NCBI GenBank assembly: GCA_038997305.1
Contig: JAWAZZ010000003.1
Span: 1-62,972 of the forward strand
DNA length: 62,972 bases
DNA from: JAHLMO01 sp038997305
GTDB taxonomy: Archaea > Aenigmatarchaeota > Aenigmatarchaeia > CG10238-14 > SpSt-28
Reading direction: 5' to 3'
Shown: one piece after another, positions 31,201 through 38,908 of the stretch
Numbering within the stretch: the first letter of the stretch is position 1
Layout of the letters: the number at the start of each line of letters is the position of its first letter
The notes under the pieces: model-generated
What the model saw: the letters and a program-made list of their open reading frames with translations, nothing else
The model's database searches: none
Told to the model about the DNA's origin: nothing
Program-made: the position numbers and the translations under genes

Positions 31201-33997
31201 TTCAAGCGGAAATGATTATGTTTATAACATTTCGTTTTATTCAAATTTGACGGATTTTAATTTCATATTTTATCCAAATATTTCTCAAATAGATCCTGGA
31301 AAAGTAATTGAAGTAAATGTTAATGTTAGCATTCCTTTAGGTTATCCTGCTGGAACTTATTATGGAATAATAAATGTTAGTAGTGAGATTGGATATAAAG
31401 AAATATTCTTAAATTTAACAGTAATAGAAGATAGGAGATGGAATATTGATAAAGATTATTGTGAAGCAACTTTCTATCCACCAAGTGGAATTGTATGTAA
31501 TGTAAGTATTTTTAATTTGGGTAATATGCCAATAAGCTTTAACATTACTCCAAACCAAACTAACTATACTTGGATAAATATTAATAATTTTGTATTGAAT
31601 GCACAAAATTCTACTAACATAACTATTTATTACGATGTAACATATGCTCCACTAATCTTTATATACGCATTCTATAATGTTTCTGCACTAGAAGATAATG
31701 CAATTCCAAGATATAGAATTATCAATGTAACGTTAAAGCCTTTTGTCGGAGCTATCGGAAACTTATCAATAATACCAAATATAACTCATCAATCTTCAAA
31801 CATAACTTTTAATGTTAGTGTTTTTGATAGAAGCGGGATAGGAATGGATTACGTAATAGCTAGAATCAAAAAACCAGATAATATAGAAGAGATTATTAAT
31901 TTTACAAAAATATATGAAGCTAATAGAACTTCTATTTGGATTGCAAACTTTACCAATACTACACTAAGCGGAATCTATTTTGTTACTCTAGAAATGAAAG
32001 ATAAAGCAAACATAACAACATATACATATGGAAATTTTAGCATTTATAAACTGCTTTTTGCAAATGTATTTACAAATAAACCAGAATATAAAAGAGAAGA
32101 AACCGCTTCTATATATTTTACTTTAAACGATTTTGCCAATCTTGGAGTAGATAATGCAAGTGTAACAATAGAAGTTTTAACACCGAACAACTTCAAAATC
32201 TATAAAAATTCTTTTATAACGGAAAACGGTAAGATACCTATAATAACAATAAATTTGCCAAGCGATGCAGAAATAGGTAAATACGTTATAAATGCTTTTG
32301 TAGAATATTTTGATCCAATAAAGAATGGTTATACTTATACTAATGCAACAAAAGAATTTTATGTAAAAGAGAAGTTAGAAATTTCTCTTTTTGCTGATTT
32401 GGAAACTAGTATAGTATGGTATCCAGAAAATGTTATGAAATTTGCGATAACGTTTTATGATAGTTATGGAAACCTCTTTGATCCAGATTTTGCAACTTTG
32501 AATGTTTATGATCCTGCTGAAAATCTATACTTTTCTAAAAATATAAGCGATTTTAGAAGAGAGTCTCAAGGATTTTATACATTTAAATATGCGATGCCGC
32601 CAAATACACCTACAGGAGCTTATTTGGCTGTTCTAAACTTTTCGAAGAGCAATGTTTCTTCCATAAAAACAAAGATGTTTAGAGTTAGTGCTGGTGGTCC
32701 TTTCGATATAAAAGTAAATTTACTGAAAAAGGAAGTTGCAAGAGGCGAGTTATTGCCTTTCGAAATTACAATAATAAACATGGGAGAAACTAGTATGGAT
32801 GTTTTTATTGAATATTTTATTAGTGATGCTCAAGGAAATACTTACTATTATTCTAGTGAGTGGATTTATTCTCCAGCAGGAACAAATAAAACAATATTAA
32901 GAGAAGCATACATATTTTCCAATCAACCGTTGGGACTGCACTATTTAAATGTTATAATGACATACGATACTATTAAACCTCCGTTAGGAGCTAATGAAAC
33001 GTTTTATGTTATAGAAGCTAAACCTCAACCAATACCTTCTCCAGCAGCTCCTCCAGCAGCGCCACCAGTTACTCCAGTTGAGAAACCAGCTGAAATTATT
33101 AAAAACTATTCGATAGAATTTTTGTACATTCCTAGTGAAATAAGAGTTGTTGCTGGAGAAGAAAAAGCTTTTCTAATCGTTATTAAGAATGTTGGAAATC
33201 GACCATTAACAAACATAGAAGTTAAGTTACTTGGAATTGATGAAAGCTGGTACAGAATAAAAAATAGCAGCATTAAAGTTTTTAATCCAAACGATACCTT
33301 AATATTTGAAATTTATCTTACAATACCGTCTAAAGTAAAACCTCAAGAAATTTCTACAGCATTTTATTTTAAATCTTTTGAATTAATAACTTCTAGAGAT
33401 ATTAAACTAAAAATATTTCAATCTTTGGAAGACTTGTTATTAGACGAACTGAAAGAATTAAAAGATAAACTTTTAGATTTAAAAAGTAAAACAATAGACG
33501 CAAAACTCGCTAACAAAAATGTTACAGAAGTTGAAAAAATAATATCACAAGCTGAAGAACTAGCAAAACAAATAGAAGATTTGATAAAACAAAAACAATA
33601 TGATGATGCAACAAAAAGGCTGTATGAACTAAGATCTCTAATAGATAAAGGATTTTATCTTTTACAAACCGCAACTCCGATCATTAGATTCGAATGGGAA
33701 AAAATACTAATAATAATAGCTGTTATAGTTCTTATTTCAATAGCAGCTTTTATTATAACTATGTATATAATATCTATAAGAAGGGTTAGAAAATCTTTAT
33801 CTAAAGTTATAGAGGCTTCATTAAAAGAAATTTCGAAAATAAAAGAAGCTAAACAACCAGAAGAAAGAAAGCCAGAAATAGATACAGAAAGATATAAAAA
33901 GATGTTAGAAGTTTTAGAAAGGGAGTATAGAGAGGGAATAATTTCGAAAGAAACGTATGAAGAATTAAAGAAAAGGATTGAAGAAAAACTGAAATAA
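28262..33997 (+). CDS. Large Ig/CARDB-rich membrane protein with SHOCT-like cytosolic tail
   Basis: 1911 residues. The N-terminus has a signal sequence or anchor (about 5-30), then a WWNSSYHFRIKI segment typical of DUF2341-like domains in archaeal surface proteins. A DDGLHNDNLSKD segment near residue 460 resembles YDDG.H.D loops in Ig-like domains. A tandem 220-residue domain pair lies at 30121-31440, followed by more Ig/NEW3-like domains. A Pro/Ala linker near 33030-33080 precedes a last beta domain, a helical juxtamembrane region, one membrane helix (about 33700-33770) and a basic cytosolic tail ending in a SHOCT-like hairpin (REGIISKETYEELKK). The ectodomain is rich in N-x-S/T. The start overlaps the previous stop (ATGA). 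The tail hairpin matches those in the preceding gene, which suggests the two proteins dock. The molecular function is unknown; adhesion or structure is likely. Confidence 0.9.
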   Translation: MNFKILSLVFVFGIFLALIFFNLKNFTGFFVYRYVEDKWWNSSYHFRIKIEIDSSDYNRTNWPVEIFLNLTQKLQEVNISGKIDLNSLRLIEYDFNGNPLRIVPFQFDVNENFDAYNNAVGELVFILNGTNNAKRKFYLYFDIEENGKKESINFLTNLSYSINGNFIYINTSGFAFTLYNSSNKFGFINIQRLTDGLYVFYPSDEPFEYTITYNQSSIFYYIPYEIQIIEGPIRLGVKVKMREFDGIRFTGINYTKIYYFYNYAGPGSIDSISSNLLKIKQKFEGNAIRFSNFSFGFNVTNLYGDPAETIGFEVNTQNPYSYAYAFRGSFSVQIINLNYSNIEFFANSDLNSNVGIYFNENNINNAEQTSSIFVGILSTPEEQKYPLYILNSFTNPINITIFNTENREVLVGVKTDFPVYNRGEKVFITAFNISDPYDLISNVTAIIDRGTLDASDDMLVILYDDGLHNDNLSKDKIFANSFSINATDNIGKWKITIYVYDKYGTLLITNQTEFNVTNILNVETNIINKHGYVNRIINATLTVKNFRNDTYITNASIICYDDGIAKQTNVTNFNNGSYLISIQASSLAGYHILNCSATYFNNTGFDEDIYDSTDVVTYLDLNITPNYYFAKNITFYNNESFTFIVNVSNLHIGYAYDVNITFEKPIEIEIIPNKEYCNTIYIDGFCTKQFTATIKNASLPKIYNVKVNVSWRNYDGTLNSTSKNLTIEVKSNKILDIQPNSIFSINPPGKNTFVGKIVLNSSGNDYVYNISFYSNLTDFNFIFYPNISQIDPGKVIEVNVNVSIPLGYPAGTYYGIINVSSEIGYKEIPITLKVSGTYTTLEVFPNYYFAKNITFYNNESFEVLINATNIGSVEAFFSFIQIHLPSNFVANQTFKDCGNLTAKNSCILSAKITIKNATLPGVYRIFYSFNWTDIGIGNNSIVNETIVEIKSNKILSIEPNNISAIVEHNKTFFVGKIVLNSSGNDYVYNISFYSNLTDFNFIFYPNISQIDPGKVIEVNVNVSIPLGYPAGTYYGIINVSSEIGYKEIFLNLTVIEDRRWNIDKDYCEATFYPPSGIVCNVSIFNLGNMPISFNITPNQTNYTWININNFVLNAQNSTNITIYYDVTYAPLIFIYAFYNVSALEDNAIPRYRIINVTLKPFVGAIGNLSIIPNITHQSSNITFNVSVFDRSGIGMDYVIARIKKPDNIEEIINFTKIYEANRTSIWIANFTNTTLSGIYFVTLEMKDKANITTYTYGNFSIYKLLFANVFTNKPEYKREETASIYFTLNDFANLGVDNASVTIEVLTPNNFKIYKNSFITENGKIPIITINLPSDAEIGKYVINAFVEYFDPIKNGYTYTNATKEFYVKEKLEISLFADLETSIVWYPENVMKFAITFYDSYGNLFDPDFATLNVYDPAENLYFSKNISDFRRESQGFYTFKYAMPPNTPTGAYLAVLNFSKSNVSSIKTKMFRVSAGGPFDIKVNLLKKEVARGELLPFEITIINMGETSMDVFIEYFISDAQGNTYYYSSEWIYSPAGTNKTILREAYIFSNQPLGLHYLNVIMTYDTIKPPLGANETFYVIEAKPQPIPSPAAPPAAPPVTPVEKPAEIIKNYSIEFLYIPSEIRVVAGEEKAFLIVIKNVGNRPLTNIEVKLLGIDESWYRIKNSSIKVFNPNDTLIFEIYLTIPSKVKPQEISTAFYFKSFELITSRDIKLKIFQSLEDLLLDELKELKDKLLDLKSKTIDAKLANKNVTEVEKIISQAEELAKQIEDLIKQKQYDDATKRLYELRSLIDKGFYLLQTATPIIRFEWEKILIIIAVIVLISIAAFIITMYIISIRRVRKSLSKVIEASLKEISKIKEAKQPEERKPEIDTERYKKMLEVLEREYREGIISKETYEELKKRIEEKLK
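30121..31440 (+). repeat. In-frame 660-bp tandem duplication containing a 228-bp perfect repeat
   Basis: Bases 30517-30744 and 31177-31404 are identical over all 228 positions, offset exactly 660 bp (220 codons). A second block, 30133-30184 versus 30793-30844, matches at the same offset with one mismatch. The sequence between these blocks is clearly diverged. The pattern is an older domain duplication with part re-homogenised, or a mosaic recent duplication. Confidence 0.97.
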
Positions 33998-34001
33998 TCC
34001 C

Positions 34002-34011
34002 TTTATTTTAA
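34002..34011 (+). promoter_or_regulatory. Weak TATA-like box upstream of the first MinD-like gene
   Basis: The T/A-rich TTTATTTTAA lies centred about 24 bp before the ATG at 34030, in the 32-bp gap after the preceding gene. The match is weak in an A+T-rich background, so read-through from upstream is equally possible. Confidence 0.3.
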
Positions 34012-34029
34012 TGTTTAATATTAATATTT

Positions 34030-34797
34030 ATGGCAGAAGTAATTGCTATTTTATCTGGGAAAGGTGGTGTCGGTAAAACTACTATCGCAATTAATATCGC
34101 AAACGTTTTGTCGACATATTTTCGAAGAAAAGTGCTAATTGTCGACACTAATTTTACTACTTCTCATTTAGGTTTAAGCCTCGGAATTTTTTACCCTCAA
34201 GGAAACTTAAATAAAGTTTTAAGAGACGAAATGGAAATTGAAGAAGCCATTCACAACTATTCTTTGGGACTAGATTTATTGCCTCTCTCTTTATCGGTAA
34301 GAGATTTAGAAGGTATAGACATAACAAAATTCCCTAGAGTTTTAGAAAAAGTAAATTACAGATACGATTATATAATCTTAGATGCTGCTCCGGGTTTAGG
34401 TAGAGAAGCTATAATTTCCATAAAAAACGCAGATAAAGTTTTGTACGTAGCTTTACCTATTATTCAAAGTATTGTAGATATTGTAAGAACTCAAGAAGTT
34501 GTCAGAGAATTTGAGAAAAAAGAAATTGGCGTAATATTGAATATGGTAAGAAATAAACCTTACGAAGTTAAGGATGAAGAAGTTGAAAGTTTAACAAACT
34601 TAAAAGTTATTGGGAGAATTCCATACGATGAAAGGTTTTTAATAGCAAACGCACACAAATTGCCTTATTCTGTTATGTTTACAAGCGGCAAAGTTTACAC
34701 CGAGTTTTTAAAAATATGTAGCATTATTGCAAATCAAAAATTAGAGATTAGAAAAGGTATTTTAAGTAAGTTTCTTGAGTTTTTATTAAGAAAATAA
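34030..34797 (+). CDS. MinD/ParA-family P-loop ATPase
   Basis: This 255-residue protein has the deviant Walker A KGGVGKTT (residues 11-18, with the signature first Lys), switch I-type VDTNFTTSHLGLSLG, and Walker B YIILDAAPGLG. These define the SIMIBI MinD/ParA class, whose members switch between ATP-bound dimers on a surface and free monomers. The C-terminus ILSKFLEFLLRK could form an amphipathic helix like the membrane-targeting helix of MinD. It follows the Ig-rich membrane protein and precedes a small membrane protein and coiled-coil genes, so positioning or regulating the surface apparatus at the inner face of the membrane is a fair inference. A chromosome-partition role is less likely because no ParB-like gene is adjacent. 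Confidence 0.93.
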   Translation: MAEVIAILSGKGGVGKTTIAINIANVLSTYFRRKVLIVDTNFTTSHLGLSLGIFYPQGNLNKVLRDEMEIEEAIHNYSLGLDLLPLSLSVRDLEGIDITKFPRVLEKVNYRYDYIILDAAPGLGREAIISIKNADKVLYVALPIIQSIVDIVRTQEVVREFEKKEIGVILNMVRNKPYEVKDEEVESLTNLKVIGRIPYDERFLIANAHKLPYSVMFTSGKVYTEFLKICSIIANQKLEIRKGILSKFLEFLLRK

Positions 34798-34842
34798 AGA
34801 AATTGTATTAGTATAAAACTCTATTGTACCCAGCTACAAAGC

Positions 34843-34850
34843 TATATATT
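34843..34850 (+). promoter_or_regulatory. TATA box for the small membrane protein/coiled-coil operon
   Basis: TATATATT is centred about 28 bp before the ATG at 34875, within the 77-bp gap 34798-34874. The spacing fits an archaeal TATA box with a nearly leaderless transcript. The rest of the gap shows nothing else. Confidence 0.5.
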
Positions 34851-34874
34851 ATTAAGCTTTCAAATATATTTATT

Positions 34875-35093
34875 ATGGAGGTTTATATTATAGGTTTAAC
34901 ATTAATATTAGTCATAGTTTTTGGAATATTTTTACTCTTAAAGAGAAGAGAAGAAAGAAATTTTTTGGAAGCTCTGGAAGAAATTGAGAGAAGCCTAATA
35001 TCTATGCAAAATAGCATTAGAAGTGCTCTTATGGTTTTGAAAGAAGATGAAAAAGTAAAGAGAAAGAAACATGCCAGAAAAAGGAGCGTTTGA
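34875..35093 (+). CDS. Small single-pass membrane protein with coiled-coil cytosolic part
   Basis: 72 residues from the ATG at 34875; a longer reading from a TTG at 34824 is less likely because the TATA box would fall inside it. Residues about 3-22 (YIIGLTLILVIVFGIFLLL) form one membrane helix, followed directly by KRREER, an acidic/hydrophobic heptad-like helix and a strongly basic tail (KRKKHARKRS). The positive-inside rule puts the C-terminus in the cytoplasm. The gene overlaps the next coiled-coil gene by 23 bp, so translational coupling is likely. A membrane anchor for the long coiled-coil proteins encoded downstream is plausible. No known family was recognised. Confidence 0.75.
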   Translation: MEVYIIGLTLILVIVFGIFLLLKRREERNFLEALEEIERSLISMQNSIRSALMVLKEDEKVKRKKHARKRSV

Positions 35094-37233
35094 AGAATTA
35101 TTAATAGAAGTTGCAACAAAACTGGCTGAAATAGAGAAAAAAGTTAAAAGTAGTAATACTGAAGAAATTAAAAAGATTGAAGAAAATTTGCAAAATCAAA
35201 TAAATGAATTAGCAAAAACTCTTAATGAAATTGCTAACGAAGTAAAGAAGAAAAGGAGAGAAAAAGATCAAACACTTGAAATATTTAAAGCGGCTTTTGA
35301 AGAGAAATTAAAACTTTTTGAAGAAAAATTGAAAACTCTAGATAGAATAGATGCGATAGAAGCGGAGTTAAGAAAAATTAGAGAAGAAAAGGAGAAAAAA
35401 GATGATTTTTTTGGTGATTTAATTGGTGCATATGAAAAAGAAAAACAAATAAAATTGAGTGACAAAGTTGATGAAATAGATAAAAGATTGCAAACAATAG
35501 AAGAAACTTTAAAATTAATAAAAGAAGAAATACCAAAGTTAAAAGAGTTAGAAAATGTTAAAAAATCTTTAATAGAGTATGAGAGAAGAATTTCCTATTT
35601 AGAAAATTTTTTGAAGCCGGATAAAATTTTAAAGTTCGAACAAATAGAGAACTTTTTTAATAAAGAGTTGCCAAAAAGATTGGATAAAGAATTTCAAATA
35701 AGAGCTGAAATACTTTCTAAACAAATAAAAAATCTAGAAAGCGAGATAAATAAACTAAAAAGTAGCTTTTTGAGCAAGAGCGGTGAAATAGGATTTTTTG
35801 CAAAAGAAATAAAAAAGATTCCAGATTTAGAAAAAAATTTAGAAAATAGTAAAAAATACATAGAGAGTTTGGAAAGAAAATTAAATGAATTATTAATTGA
35901 AATTAACGAAATAAAAAATGAAAATAAAATCTCTAAAACAAAGATTGATGAAATAAGAAAAGAATTAGAAAATAATCTATCTTCGATAAAAGAGCTAGAT
36001 TCGACATTAAATCATCTGAGAAATTTTTCTAGCGAAATAAGAAAAATTGAAGAGAATATTTCTTCCTTAGAAGAAAAAATAAGAAAGAATGAAATAAATG
36101 TCTTTCAGATTAGCAAAACTGTTGAAGATATAAAAAATTATTATAAAAATAGTTTTCAAGGATTGTTCAATAGTTTCTCTCTTTTAAATCAAAGAGTTGC
36201 GAAATTAGAATCTTTAGACTTAACAAAAATAGAAAAAAATATTGAAAGTCTACAATATCTTAAAAATTCGATTAAACTTCTTGAGGAAAAATCAAAAGTA
36301 TATGAAAACTATTTTGGAGACCTTAATCATAAGCTTATCGAAATAAGTCTAATTAATGAAAAAATTAAAAAATTGAATGAAAAAGTAATCGACTTTGAAA
36401 AAAGTTTAGAGAATTTTACAGAAAATCTAGAAAAAATAAAAAGATTTTACAATAAAAACGAGACAGAATTCACTAATTTATATGAGGAATTAAGAAGATT
36501 AGAAAACAGAATTATTAACTTAAAAAATGAATTAGAAAGAATTGAAGAGATAAAAAGAAGAATTGTTACTTTAGAAGAGAGGTTTAACAATATAAAAGAT
36601 TTTGTAGATAATTTGGAAAAGGTATTTAAAGAAACTAGAAATTTGTTAAGAATTGTTGAAGAAATTAAAGAACATTATAATTCTCAAAAAGCTGAAACAG
36701 AAAAACTGAAAGAAATTACTCTAAATCTTGATATAGAATTGAAAAGATTGAAAGAAAAGAATTTTGAAGACAAAATCAATAGAATCCTAGAATATCTACT
36801 AAATATGGATAAGAGCCTAGAAAAAGTTATCAAAACAATTAATTCTATTAGAAACGTTTATTCGTTTGATAATAAGGATTTGATAGAAAGTACAAATAAC
36901 TTTTCTACTTTAGAAAAAATTTTACACGAAATTAACAAACAAAAACAAGAAATAGAGAAATTAAAATATGTAATTGAAGATGTTCTAAAAATCAAAGAAA
37001 AAATTTCGAACTTAGAAAATTTAAGACAAGGCATGCAAATTTCTATAAATAGATTAGAAGAATTTTTAGAAAATTCTGAAAAAATTTTGAAAATTGTTGA
37101 AAAGTTAAAAAGTGAACATAAAGAGGAAATGGAAAAAGTTAATAAGTTAGAAGAGGAAATAACTTTACTCGAAAATGAAATAAAAAATTTAAAAGAAAAA
37201 TATTTTGAGATATTAACACTCTTGAAAGAATGA
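35071..37233 (+). CDS. Long coiled-coil protein (720 aa)
   Basis: Nearly the whole 720-residue protein shows heptad-like Leu/Ile spacing with alternating Glu/Lys charge and no signal peptide, membrane helix, cysteine cluster or P-loop. It lacks the Walker A/B head domains of SMC or Rad50 proteins. If one continuous coiled coil, it would be a rod on the order of 100 nm, though breaks are likely. It overlaps the upstream membrane protein by 23 bp and the next coiled-coil gene by ATGA, so the three are probably made in fixed proportion. A cytoskeletal or scaffold role is inferred from structure alone. Sequence searches with coiled coils give many false matches, so no family is claimed. Confidence 0.85.
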   Translation: MPEKGAFEELLIEVATKLAEIEKKVKSSNTEEIKKIEENLQNQINELAKTLNEIANEVKKKRREKDQTLEIFKAAFEEKLKLFEEKLKTLDRIDAIEAELRKIREEKEKKDDFFGDLIGAYEKEKQIKLSDKVDEIDKRLQTIEETLKLIKEEIPKLKELENVKKSLIEYERRISYLENFLKPDKILKFEQIENFFNKELPKRLDKEFQIRAEILSKQIKNLESEINKLKSSFLSKSGEIGFFAKEIKKIPDLEKNLENSKKYIESLERKLNELLIEINEIKNENKISKTKIDEIRKELENNLSSIKELDSTLNHLRNFSSEIRKIEENISSLEEKIRKNEINVFQISKTVEDIKNYYKNSFQGLFNSFSLLNQRVAKLESLDLTKIEKNIESLQYLKNSIKLLEEKSKVYENYFGDLNHKLIEISLINEKIKKLNEKVIDFEKSLENFTENLEKIKRFYNKNETEFTNLYEELRRLENRIINLKNELERIEEIKRRIVTLEERFNNIKDFVDNLEKVFKETRNLLRIVEEIKEHYNSQKAETEKLKEITLNLDIELKRLKEKNFEDKINRILEYLLNMDKSLEKVIKTINSIRNVYSFDNKDLIESTNNFSTLEKILHEINKQKQEIEKLKYVIEDVLKIKEKISNLENLRQGMQISINRLEEFLENSEKILKIVEKLKSEHKEEMEKVNKLEEEITLLENEIKNLKEKYFEILTLLKE

Positions 37234-38150
37234 GCGAAGTTTTAAAACTTCTAAAAGAGAGAAAAGAAAAAATAAAAAAGCTTTTGAAAGAAGTTGAAGA
37301 TCTAAAGAAGAAAGTCGAAAATATTAAAAGATTAGAGAGAGATGATTATAAATATAAAAAACTTGTTGAAAACCTAAAAAATCAAATCGAAGATTATCTA
37401 TCAGAATTGAAAAGTAAAATTCTAAAAGAAGTATTAAATGAAGTTGATAGAAAAATGAACGAAACTCAGAAACTTCAAAAACAACTCTTTCTAGAAATTT
37501 CTCGTCTAAATTATGAATTAGAAAAATTGAAATATCAAAATTCTGAAGAAATAAAAGAGTTTGAAAACGAAGTAGAGAAAAAAATAAAAAAAATAGAGGA
37601 AAATAATACAAAAGTTAACACAGAATTAGAAAATATAGAGAAGACTATTTATTCTAATTTGAAAACTGTAGAAGAAAATTTGAAAAAATTAGAAGAAGTC
37701 TACAATCAAATAAGATTCGAAACAGAAAAGAGAATTTTGAAATCTATAGAAGAAAAAATTAATAGTTGGATGAAAGAGTTAGAAAAAAAGTCTGAAGAAT
37801 TATTAACAGATAACAGAAAAAAATTATCCAACATTTTAGAACAAGAAGTTCATATATTAAAGAAAAGAGTTAATGATACTATAGAAAAAGAATTAAAAAA
37901 TGTTTATAGAGAATTCGAAAAAGAATTATCAGAAGTTAAACAATTAAAGAGTATATTAAATTCTATTGTTGCTGAAAACGAAAAAATTAAATTAAGAATA
38001 TCAGAGAATGAAGATTATATTAAAAAATTAGAAAATCAAATCAAAAGATTAGAGGAAAGAATGATAGAAGTTAAAAGAGATGTTGAAAGGTTTGTAAACA
38101 AATCTATTGAAGAAGTTGAAGATTTTGTAAAAAGAGTTGTTAAGAGATAA
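37230..38150 (+). CDS. Coiled-coil protein (306 aa)
   Basis: This is a second cytosolic, charged, all-helical protein whose start ATG overlaps the previous TGA. Heptad-like patterns run from the N-terminus (LKLLKERKEKIKKLLKEVED) to a C-terminal KRVVKR. A short segment around residues 160-190 with a Trp (NSWMKELEKKSEELL) may be a helical break. There are no enzyme motifs, membrane segments or cysteines. Tight coupling to the 720-residue coiled coil suggests a hetero-oligomer partner. The function is unknown. Confidence 0.82.
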   Translation: MSEVLKLLKERKEKIKKLLKEVEDLKKKVENIKRLERDDYKYKKLVENLKNQIEDYLSELKSKILKEVLNEVDRKMNETQKLQKQLFLEISRLNYELEKLKYQNSEEIKEFENEVEKKIKKIEENNTKVNTELENIEKTIYSNLKTVEENLKKLEEVYNQIRFETEKRILKSIEEKINSWMKELEKKSEELLTDNRKKLSNILEQEVHILKKRVNDTIEKELKNVYREFEKELSEVKQLKSILNSIVAENEKIKLRISENEDYIKKLENQIKRLEERMIEVKRDVERFVNKSIEEVEDFVKRVVKR

Positions 38151-38158
38151 AATGAAGG

Positions 38159-38176
38159 TATTTAAAAATATAAAAG
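38159..38176 (+). promoter_or_regulatory. TATA-like promoter starting a long leader
   Basis: TATTTAAAAATATAAAAG sits 9 bp after the preceding stop and about 120-140 bp before the ATG at 38298. If used, transcription would begin near 38190-38200 and leave a leader of about 100 nt, unlike the near-leaderless layout of other genes here. This is inferred from spacing only. Confidence 0.45.
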
Positions 38177-38206
38177 CAAAAATTAACAAAAACACTTTAT
38201 GTAATA

Positions 38207-38233
38207 TTACCTTGGTACAATTTTTGAAGGTAA
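38207..38233 (+). promoter_or_regulatory. Inverted repeat followed by T-tract in the 38177-38297 leader
   Basis: TTACCTT (38207-38213) and AAGGTAA (38227-38233) are perfect 7-bp inverted arms around a 13-nt loop. They are followed by two direct TTGCAC copies flanking a run of seven T (38241-38247). This could be a protein-binding operator, an RNA hairpin, or a termination/attenuation site ahead of the HTH gene. No known riboswitch class was recognised. Confidence 0.45.
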
Positions 38234-38285
38234 GTTGCACTTTTTTTGCACGCAATCAAAATCATACGGTTCTTCTCGATGGGAA

Positions 38286-38292
38286 GGGGGGG
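38286..38292 (+). promoter_or_regulatory. G-run Shine-Dalgarno-like site deciding the start at 38298
   Basis: Seven consecutive G followed by TAAAC precede the ATG at 38298 with a 5-nt gap after the run. Such a G-run is striking in this A/T-rich sequence and is the only obvious SD-like element in the window. It supports ATG 38298 over the TTG at 38235. Confidence 0.6.
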
Positions 38293-38297
38293 TAAAC

Positions 38298-38906
38298 ATG
38301 AAAGAGCTATTAAACTCCCAAATATTTTGGTTTATATGGTTGAATTGTGCTGGAAAAGAGGTATCACTGTTTGAAATACAAAAAAGATGGAAAATAACCT
38401 CTAACTTTCTGTATCATAAACATAAGAAGCTTAAAAAAAGCTATGTAGAATTAATGCTAGAAGGAAATTTTATAGAAAAAATCGAAAATAAAATAAAAGC
38501 CAAATTCGAATGGGTTGAAGGTTATATTAAAGAATATTACAAGGGTACAATATTAGAAAGTTATAGCAATACTATTGCTAAATTTTGTATTAAATATAAT
38601 GAAGTGCTTTTTAATTTTGACAATCTGAAAATTCTTTTTGGCAATGAAGATAATTGGAAAACTTATGGGAAAGAAATTTTTAGATATGTGTTCTTTGCTC
38701 TACTATATAAAGATATTGTAAGGTTTTTAAAAGAGCATAGAGCAGAAAAATTGAAAATGCTTATCGATATTGTAGTTAATTCTACATCCAATGTAAACTT
38801 ATTAGAATATAGTGAAAGAGTTTCAGAAAAAATAATAGAATATGCTAACATAATATCTACAAAAACCGATATAGAAAAAATGTATCAACTGTTAAAAAGT
38901 AAATAA
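38298..38906 (+). CDS. Probable HTH-containing protein of unknown function
   Basis: 202 residues. The N-terminal ~60 residues (VSLFEIQKRWKITSNFLY then VELMLEGNFIEKIE) resemble a winged-helix arrangement: a recognition-type helix after a short turn, then a small beta wing. The remainder is mixed helical, with a KYNEVLFNFDNLKILFG segment and no membrane helix or catalytic motif. It is not a coiled coil, unlike both neighbours. It is preceded by a long structured leader with an SD-like G-run and ends 2 nt before the next coiled-coil gene. It may be a transcriptional regulator of this cluster, possibly self-regulated through the inverted repeat. The HTH call is by eye and tentative. Confidence 0.7.
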   Translation: MKELLNSQIFWFIWLNCAGKEVSLFEIQKRWKITSNFLYHKHKKLKKSYVELMLEGNFIEKIENKIKAKFEWVEGYIKEYYKGTILESYSNTIAKFCIKYNEVLFNFDNLKILFGNEDNWKTYGKEIFRYVFFALLYKDIVRFLKEHRAEKLKMLIDIVVNSTSNVNLLEYSERVSEKIIEYANIISTKTDIEKMYQLLKSK

Positions 38907-38908
38907 TT

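Noticed and set aside
34824..34874. Longer start (TTG 34824) for the 72-residue membrane protein
   Set aside because: It would put the TATA box at 34843-34850 inside the coding region and add a non-conserved leader; ATG 34875 is properly spaced.
35071..37233. SMC/Rad50-like chromosome protein
   Set aside because: No Walker A or signature motif heads at either end.
38207..38247. Intrinsic terminator for the upstream coiled-coil operon
   Set aside because: The stem is only 7 bp and A/T-rich with a 13-nt loop, and the T-tract is 7 nt after the stem; kept only as a candidate regulatory element.
38235..38297. Longer start (TTG 38235) for the HTH-like protein
   Set aside because: The G-run SD-like site and ATG 38298 explain the start better, and the extra residues have no domain character.
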